Origin: Bacillota bacterium
GTDB lineage: Bacteria; Bacillota_A; Clostridia; Tissierellales; Peptoniphilaceae
Reading direction: 5' to 3'
Length of the DNA: 30,389 nucleotides
Assembly: GCA_023418535.1 (NCBI GenBank)
Contig: JAEZZN010000041.1
Coordinates: 1-30,389 of the forward strand
The position numbers were made by a program, and so were the translations under genes. Below are positions 26,061 to 30,389 of the stretch, one piece after another. The notes below the pieces were generated by a model. The model did not search any database, was not told the origin of the DNA, and saw only the letters and a list, made by a program, of their open reading frames with translations. Numbering within the stretch: position 1 is the first letter of the stretch; each line of letters opens with the position of its first letter.

Positions 26061-26294
26061 ATGAGAAATGATAAAAAAGACTCTAGAATTCCTAAGTATT
26101 TTCACTCTGATGGAAATGGTATACATCTTGAAGTGGGTAAAAAATATTTACTAATGAGTGGAAATATAAAAAAGGAGATATTTGTAATAAAGGAATATAG
26201 GCATTTTTATTTTGTACGAGTAAATAAGAAGTATAATGAAAATATAAGCAAATATCAAGAAGATTTTAAATTTCACATTATCAAAGATGTATAA
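26061..26294 (+). CDS. Small protein of unknown function
   Basis: 77 residues, basic (MRNDKKDSRIPKYFHSDGNG), rich in Lys, Tyr and Phe, with no signal peptide or membrane segment, so cytoplasmic. The frame is open from a GTG at 26046, but GAGGGGA lies between it and the ATG at 26061, which is the likely start. The second half is strand-like (KEIFVIKEYRHFYFVRVNKKY). It is separated from the helicase by about 190 bases and from the Fic fragments by 115 bases, and stands behind a structured leader. I recognise no family. Confidence 0.6.
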   Translation: MRNDKKDSRIPKYFHSDGNGIHLEVGKKYLLMSGNIKKEIFVIKEYRHFYFVRVNKKYNENISKYQEDFKFHIIKDV

Positions 26295-26408
26295 TATATT
26301 AAAAGAAAAATTTAAATCTTTGATAATTTGAAACTTTGTTTATAAAAACTTCTTACTTAAAATAAGTATGTAAAAAAATGTTAAAAAAGGCTTTAAGAAT
26401 TAAATAAG

Positions 26409-26953
26409 ATGCAAAAAAATAAAGAAGAATATTTAAGTAAAAAAAGAGCCTTGGAATTATGGTACAAAAATATATTAAATAATATAGAATTTGGGACAAT
26501 AAAGGGACTAATAGAAATTCATAAATATTTATTTCAAGATGTCTTTGAATTTGCAGGAAAAATAAGAGATAAAAATATTTCTAAAGGATATTTTAGATTT
26601 GCTCATGTTATGTATTTAGAATCAAATTTAGAAATAATAGAAAATATGTAGAAATGAATATAGCACACCCATTTTTAGAAGGAAATGGAAGATCCATAAG
26701 AATTTGGTTAGATTTAATACTTAGAAAAAATTTAAGTTTATGTGTAGATTGGTCGTTAGTAGATAAACAAGATTACTTAAATGCTATGGAAAGATCCCCA
26801 GTCAATGACTTAGAAATTAAACATCTTCTAAAATCATCTTTAACAAAAGATATAGATAATAGACAAGTATATATTAATGGAATACAACAATCATATATAT
26901 ATGAAAATCTATGTGATTATGATATAAATAATCTAAGTAATAATATATATTAA
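26409..26953 (+). pseudogene. fic: Fic-family AMP-transferase gene broken by an internal deletion
   Basis: Two frames read one Fic protein. The first (26409-26651, 80 residues) has the N-terminal half: EYLSKKRALELW, IHKYLFQDVFEFAGKIRDKNIS and [19 protein letters not shown], then TAG. The second (26654-26953, 99 residues) starts [20 protein letters not shown], the complete catalytic HPFxxGNGRxxR motif, and continues [13 protein letters not shown] to a normal end. In the second frame the codons just before its ATG spell KYVE, the family sequence expected there, while the helix of roughly a dozen residues usual between ENM and KYVE is absent. This points to a deletion that also shifted frame. 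No ribosome site stands before 26654. Fic enzymes usually transfer AMP to proteins, often as toxins. Probably inactive, unless the halves reassemble by re-initiation two bases after the stop. Confidence 0.8.
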
Positions 26954-26973
26954 GAACTTTATAATAATTTTAT

Positions 26974-26996
26974 TTCAAAATTAACAGAAGTTATTT
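26974..26996 (+). repeat. 23-bp repeat, copy 1
   Basis: It starts TTCAAAAT and ends AACAGAAGTTATTT, with T at the single variable position. Copies 2 (28387-28409) and 3 (29301-29323) differ only at that base (A and G). Here no full stem or T-run follows, so it is a poor terminator. Confidence 0.6.
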
Positions 26997-27041
26997 AAAT
27001 TCAGAAGAGTTGAATTGGAAATTAATAACTAGGAGATAACA

Positions 27042-28097
27042 ATGCAAAGAAGAAAATTAAATCAAGAAAATAAAGATAACAAAAAGAAATTATTTATCCT
27101 ATTAGGAGTTTTAGCTTTATTAGTTGTAGTAGGATCAGTAATAGCAATAAAAAATAGAAACAATAAACAAATAGAAGAAACACCAAAAGAAACAGTTTTA
27201 GAAACTGTAAAAGAAAGTGAAAAAGAAACAACAAAAGAATCTTCTAAGAAAGAAGATAAAAAAGAAGATAAGAAAGAAAAAAAAGTTACCCAAAAGAAAA
27301 ATGACAATAAGAAAGTCAAAGAAGAAGTAAAGGAAGATGGAACAGTAGTAATAGAATCAGAAGATGAAAAAGGAAATAAGATAGTAATTAAAATAAAAGA
27401 CAATAAAGTAGAAAAAACAGTTACAGACAAAAGTGGTAAAACTAAGACAGAAAGATCAAATATAAATGACAAAGAAAATTCAAAATTAAAAACAAAAGTA
27501 AAAGAAGTAGTTAGGGAAAAAGAAACTCAAAAAGAGAAATCTGTTGCAAGTAAACCATCAAAATCAAAACAAAATACAAAGACAGAAAAGCCAAAAGAAA
27601 CAAAGAAAGAAGTAGTTAGAACAACTGAAACACAGTCAATATCATTTAATACAATAGATAATTATGCTTATACTGGTGGAAAATCAAGAGTATATCGAGA
27701 AGGAAGAAGTGGAGTAAGAACAATTGTAAAAGAAGATGGCAAAGTAGTATCAAATACAATTACAACACAACCACAAGATAAGATAATAGAAAGATATGTA
27801 AAAGTACAAAGTGCAGAATATAAGACAATAGAAAAAGAAGTAGATGATTTAGATAGACCTATTTATAATGAATATGGTAGAGCAAGATGGTTTGTATATA
27901 ATAGTTTAACTGGAGAAACAAAATACTTTTATTCAGCAAAAGAAGCTAGTGATTACATGACTGATAATGAAATCTTAGGAAACTGGGGTACGGCAGAAGA
28001 TGAAATAGTTGTAACAGATGAAATTGTAGGATATGAAACTAAAATAGTAAAAGAAGAAGTAAAAGTTCAAGATGAAGTATGGGAATGGAAACATTAA
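27042..28097 (+). CDS. Membrane-anchored Lys/Glu-rich surface protein with a G5-like domain
   Basis: 351 residues. A lysine-rich start is followed by one membrane helix (LFILLGVLALLVVVGSVIAI, 17-36) without a cleavage site, so it is likely anchored with the bulk outside. Residues 38-200 are a low-complexity Lys/Glu/Thr/Ser spacer (KKEDKKEDKKEKK) with a short ordered insert around 97-140 (DGTVVIESEDEKGNKIVIKI). Residues about 211-250 (GGKSRVYREGRSGVRT, DGKVVSNTITTQPQDKIIERYV) resemble a G5 domain, a module found in wall-binding proteins. The end (VTDEIVGYETKIVKEEVKVQ) may be a second strand-rich repeat. TAGGAG precedes the ATG. Probably a wall-associated protein; exact role unknown. Confidence 0.7.
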   Translation: MQRRKLNQENKDNKKKLFILLGVLALLVVVGSVIAIKNRNNKQIEETPKETVLETVKESEKETTKESSKKEDKKEDKKEKKVTQKKNDNKKVKEEVKEDGTVVIESEDEKGNKIVIKIKDNKVEKTVTDKSGKTKTERSNINDKENSKLKTKVKEVVREKETQKEKSVASKPSKSKQNTKTEKPKETKKEVVRTTETQSISFNTIDNYAYTGGKSRVYREGRSGVRTIVKEDGKVVSNTITTQPQDKIIERYVKVQSAEYKTIEKEVDDLDRPIYNEYGRARWFVYNSLTGETKYFYSAKEASDYMTDNEILGNWGTAEDEIVVTDEIVGYETKIVKEEVKVQDEVWEWKH

Positions 28098-28127
28098 TAA
28101 ATTTTAGAAGATAACTAGGGAGATGGT

Positions 28128-28364
28128 ATGAAACTAATAAATAAAATTTTTGCTATAATTTTTATTTCATCAACACTTATGCTTATGACTACAGTTATAG
28201 GTATGGCATTACGTATAATTATATGTGAAGCAATAAACTCTAGAGTAGACATAGATTTTCTTTTGTCAATGAAAGATTTTATTCTAACTTCTATTGTGGT
28301 TTCGCTTATATCATTACTTATATATTCTATAACCAAAATTACTGAATTGTGGCAGGAAATATAA
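28128..28364 (+). CDS. Small two-helix membrane protein of unknown function
   Basis: 78 residues with hydrophobic segments at about 5-33 (IFAIIFISSTLMLMTTVIGM and on) and 50-70 (FILTSIVVSLISLLIYSI), joined by a short polar loop with VDIDFLLSMKD. GGGAG precedes the ATG. It begins 30 bases after the surface-protein stop and ends just before a terminator, so it is likely in the same transcript. An antisense frame covers the same DNA but has no ribosome site. Family unknown. Confidence 0.6.
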   Translation: MKLINKIFAIIFISSTLMLMTTVIGMALRIIICEAINSRVDIDFLLSMKDFILTSIVVSLISLLIYSITKITELWQEI

Positions 28365-28373
28365 AAACACTAA

Positions 28374-28412
28374 TAAATAACTTTTGTTCAAAATAAACAG
28401 AAGTTATTTTTT
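28374..28412 (+). terminator. Terminator containing 23-bp repeat copy 2
   Basis: aataacttttgtt (28376-28388) pairs with aacagaagttatt (28396-28408), followed by T7-8. The 23-bp repeat occupies 28387-28409, including the loop and right arm. Confidence 0.8.
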
Positions 28413-28441
28413 TTATTGAAAAATAATTGAAAATATATAAA

Positions 28442-28470
28442 TTTGAAGAAGTTTTAAGGATTGATATAAT
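28442..28470 (+). promoter_or_regulatory. Promoter of the first tandem paralogue
   Basis: TTTGAA (28442-28447), a 17-base spacer and TATAAT (28465-28470). TTGATATAAT here, followed by TCAAAAAGGA, is repeated at the same 31-base distance before the second paralogue. Confidence 0.6.
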
Positions 28471-28491
28471 AAAATCAAAAAGGATTTTATT

Positions 28492-29268
28492 ATGAAAAAA
28501 ATAGAAAAACAAATACTTAGTTTAGATGAAAGAATAAAAAATATAGAAAATTCTTCTGCAAGTTTGGAAAAAGAAACAAAGAAAGGAAATAATAAATTGA
28601 TAACAGATTTTTTATTAAAGGCATTTCTTCCTATACTTTCTATTATTATATCAATATTTGCAATTTTTTTAACTGAAAATAATAATAAAAGAAATTTAGA
28701 ATATATAAAAACTAATACTGAATTGTCAGAGAAAAATTTTGAAATAAATAATAATACATACAAAGAAAATAGAAACCCAGTTCTTGATATAAAAACTAAA
28801 ATTTCTATACAAAAAAAAGAAAATGAAGCAATTCCAACAGGAAATAGTTCTATTACAATAATTAATAGGAATAATTTAGAAAATATATATTTAATTTTAC
28901 CAAGTAATTATGTAATACCGATAAATGTAAATAATAAAGAAGAAATCACATTAGATGAAGTAATAAAAAATTCAAATGTAAATGAAAAAGAATTTATTGT
29001 TAAACACAAAGAATATTATTATAAATATGCTTTTATACTTTCAAAAAGCATTTTTGAAGATGTTGATATATATTTATTTTATTCAAAATCAAATTCTATA
29101 AAGGATAAAAATGATATAGCAGAAATTGGAGTAAATTTTTTATCGGAAGAAGAAATGTATATGCTAGAAAATTATGATAAAGATAATCCTGAAAGAGAAG
29201 GCGAAAGAAAAATAGCGAAACAATTCAAAGAAATAGTTAGATGGTATAAAGATAATTCGATAAATTAA
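28492..29268 (+). CDS. Membrane protein with N-terminal coiled coil, paralogue 1
   Basis: 258 residues. Residues 1-28 (MKKIEKQILSLDERIKNIEN and on) form a short coiled coil, followed by one hydrophobic segment (about 42-62, FLLKAFLPILSIIISIFAIFL), another coiled stretch and a polar domain of about 160 residues. AAAAAGGA precedes the ATG. The C-terminal domain shares blocks with the gene at 29365: NNLENIYL, then YYYKYAFILSKSIFEDVDIY matching IYRYVFMITESIDEELEI. It also has its own promoter and terminator of the same design, so the pair arose by duplication. Position relative to the membrane is uncertain. I recognise no family; a sensor or defence role is not supported by any motif. Confidence 0.7.
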   Translation: MKKIEKQILSLDERIKNIENSSASLEKETKKGNNKLITDFLLKAFLPILSIIISIFAIFLTENNNKRNLEYIKTNTELSEKNFEINNNTYKENRNPVLDIKTKISIQKKENEAIPTGNSSITIINRNNLENIYLILPSNYVIPINVNNKEEITLDEVIKNSNVNEKEFIVKHKEYYYKYAFILSKSIFEDVDIYLFYSKSNSIKDKNDIAEIGVNFLSEEEMYMLENYDKDNPEREGERKIAKQFKEIVRWYKDNSIN

Positions 29269-29288
29269 ATTCAACTACTAAATGATTA

Positions 29289-29328
29289 AAATAACTTTAG
29301 TTCAAAATGAACAGAAGTTATTTTTTTA
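29289..29328 (+). terminator. Terminator containing 23-bp repeat copy 3
   Basis: ataactt pairs with aagttat, and gttc with gaac, around a short loop; seven T follow. The 23-bp repeat lies at 29301-29323. Confidence 0.75.
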
Positions 29329-29333
29329 TGTAA

Positions 29334-29343
29334 TTGATATAAT
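29334..29343 (+). promoter_or_regulatory. -10 region of the second tandem paralogue
   Basis: TTGATATAAT, identical to 28461-28470 and at the same 31-base distance from the ATG (29365), with the same TCAAAAAGGA ribosome region. A -35 is not clear because the preceding terminator abuts it. Confidence 0.5.
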
Positions 29344-29364
29344 ATTTTCAAAAAGGAGAATATT

Positions 29365-29994
29365 ATGTCAAAAAATAAAAGAATCAAAGAAGAAAATTTA
29401 ATAGAATTACAAACAAAATATTACAAAGAAAGTTTAGATAAAATGAAAGGAGTAAAAGTAGTGAAAGATCCAACTTTTTATATTAGTATTTTAGCAGTAC
29501 TTATATCTTTGGTTTCATTTTTTGTAAGCTATACCTATGCAAAAAAAGAGTATGAATACAAAATAGATCCAGAATATGATTTTTATGAAAAAATAAGTAT
29601 TGAAGATGAAGAAATAAAGATAAAAGACTTTAGGATAGAAATATCAAAAGAAAATAATTTAGAAAACATATATATATTAAATTCAAATGGGAAAATAGAA
29701 AAAAAAGATTTTAATAAAGGATATATAGATTTAGAAATAAATGATTATTACAAAGTAGAATTTGAAAATACCAAGCAAATATATAGATATGTATTTATGA
29801 TAACTGAAAGCATAGATGAAGAGTTAGAAATACTTTTAGTTTGTTCAAATGTAGATTCAAAAACCAATGAAACTAATACTTTTATAAAAAATTATTTAGA
29901 ACTATATGAATTTAGAAATGAAGAAATAGGTAAGGTAATATTTAATCAATATAATGACTTAAAAAACTACATTAAAGAATACAAATTAAATTAA
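29365..29994 (+). CDS. Membrane protein, paralogue 2
   Basis: 209 residues. The N-terminus is charged, with one hydrophobic segment at about 35-53 (FYISILAVLISLVSFFVSY), then a polar acidic domain (DPEYDFYEKISIEDEEIKIK). Blocks NNLENIYI and IYRYVFMITESIDEELEILL align with the protein at 28492, and both end in a short helical tail (LKNYIKEYKLN here, IVRWYKDNSIN there). It lacks the long coiled coil of paralogue 1. AAAAGGAG precedes the ATG. Function unknown. Confidence 0.7.
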   Translation: MSKNKRIKEENLIELQTKYYKESLDKMKGVKVVKDPTFYISILAVLISLVSFFVSYTYAKKEYEYKIDPEYDFYEKISIEDEEIKIKDFRIEISKENNLENIYILNSNGKIEKKDFNKGYIDLEINDYYKVEFENTKQIYRYVFMITESIDEELEILLVCSNVDSKTNETNTFIKNYLELYEFRNEEIGKVIFNQYNDLKNYIKEYKLN

Positions 29995-30023
29995 AAAATA
30001 ATAAAAATAATAAGAAGTCACTA

Positions 30024-30050
30024 AAAAGAAGGTAAATACCTTCTTTTTTT
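30024..30050 (+). terminator. Terminator after paralogue 2
   Basis: aaaagaaggta (30024-30034) pairs with taccttctttt (30037-30047) apart from the closing bases, followed by a T-run. Confidence 0.75.
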
Positions 30051-30070
30051 ATTTTTAAAAGGAGTGGAAA

Positions 30071-30118
30071 ATGAATGAATTAAAAATGATATTCAATGAA
30101 ATTTCATTTGATCCTTAA
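30071..30118 (+). CDS. 15-codon ORF, possible leader peptide or gene remnant
   Basis: MNELKMIFNEISFDP with a good ribosome site (AAGGAG, about six bases before the ATG). It contains a 14-bp perfect palindrome aatgaaatttcatt (30095-30108), and catttgat (30105-30112) can pair with atcaaatg (30141-30148) before the next gene. It could be a regulatory leader or the stump of a deleted gene. Translation is not proven. Confidence 0.35.
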   Translation: MNELKMIFNEISFDP

Positions 30119-30180
30119 ATACTTAAATTTTAATAATTAAATCAAATGGAATAAAAAATATATAAATTAAAGGAGAAAAT

Positions 30181-30389
30181 ATGTTAAACAAAGGTAAAAG
30201 AATATTAAGTCTAATTTTAGCTGTACTAATGATAATTTCAGGAATAAATATAAGTATACCATCTAAAAAGGTAGAAGCAATTGGCGATACAGTTACAATA
30301 TATAGAAAAGCAAATAAAAAATCAGAATCACCTGTATTTTTAGCAAAAGATGATTGGTTTGCAATGTGTGTAGATGCACTTGTACCATC
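30181..30389 (+). CDS. Secreted protein, N-terminus only (cut by right edge)
   Basis: 69 codons are visible before the edge, with no stop. AAAGGAG precedes the ATG. MLNKGKRILSLILAVLMIIS and the next residues form a signal peptide with probable cleavage after VEA (residue 33). The mature start is IGDTVTIYRKANKKSES. The last visible stretch, WFAMCVDALVP, has a lone cysteine after an aromatic-rich strand; thioester-domain adhesins of Gram-positive bacteria carry their reactive cysteine in a similar setting, but this is too short to assign. Together with the anchored protein at 27042 it suggests a surface-protein region. Confidence 0.65.
   Translation, partial: MLNKGKRILSLILAVLMIISGINISIPSKKVEAIGDTVTIYRKANKKSESPVFLAKDDWFAMCVDALVP

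Noticed and set aside
28115..28336. 73-residue minus-strand frame opposite the two-helix protein
   Set aside because: The plus-strand frame has GGGAG at the right spacing, fits the transcript direction and ends before a terminator; the minus frame has none of these.

Overview
The window is strongly AT-rich chromosomal DNA from a low-GC Gram-positive bacterium. Genes have A/G-rich Shine-Dalgarno sites, intergenic hairpins end in T-tracts, and lipoprotein and signal peptides are of Firmicute type. Gene content and order (glmU-prs-pth-mfd-prsA followed by HU) and the style of the surface proteins suggest an anaerobic coccus of the Tissierellia/Peptoniphilaceae (Helcococcus, Anaerococcus or Parvimonas type). 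That placement is an inference; no rRNA or tRNA is present to confirm it.

Layout. Positions 1-158 are the end of an insertion sequence, with the first 27 codons of its transposase running off the left edge and an outward -35 box in the terminal repeat. It abuts a small membrane-anchored protein of unknown function (198-638). From 970 to 4034 lie hslO (Hsp33), a TRIC/YicG-type membrane protein and an intracellular GH29 alpha-L-fucosidase, probably one transcript. On the minus strand, 4113-7512 carries a uracil permease, exodeoxyribonuclease III and a GT4 glycosyltransferase. An aldose-epimerase-like gene (7740-8447) converges on murC (8560-9951).

The housekeeping core is 10093-17481: glmU, prs, pth, mfd and a PrsA-type foldase lipoprotein, tightly packed with overlapping stops and starts, then a separately promoted HU gene. 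glmU and murC diverge from a shared promoter region and both serve peptidoglycan precursor synthesis. Next is a two-gene unit (18100-22558): an MMPL/RND transporter translationally coupled to a secreted protein built of LxxG heptad repeats, preceded by a duplicated promoter/operator-like element. A Y-family DNA polymerase (22780-23985) then converges on a short UvrD-type helicase (24035-25867).

From about 25900 to the right edge the DNA looks accessory: a small orphan gene behind a structured leader, a Fic gene broken by an internal deletion, a membrane-anchored Lys/Glu-rich protein with a G5-like domain, a two-TM mini-protein, two tandem paralogous membrane proteins each with its own similar promoter and terminator, a 15-codon ORF, and the start of a secreted protein cut by the right edge.

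The most unusual signals are two 44-47 bp palindromic TGACCT-ended elements, each in the loop of a transcription terminator (8486-8529 and 22605-22651); a 23-bp sequence found three times in the accessory region with a single variable base; the duplicated promoter-gene-terminator modules at 28442-29994; and the MMPL/LxxG pair.
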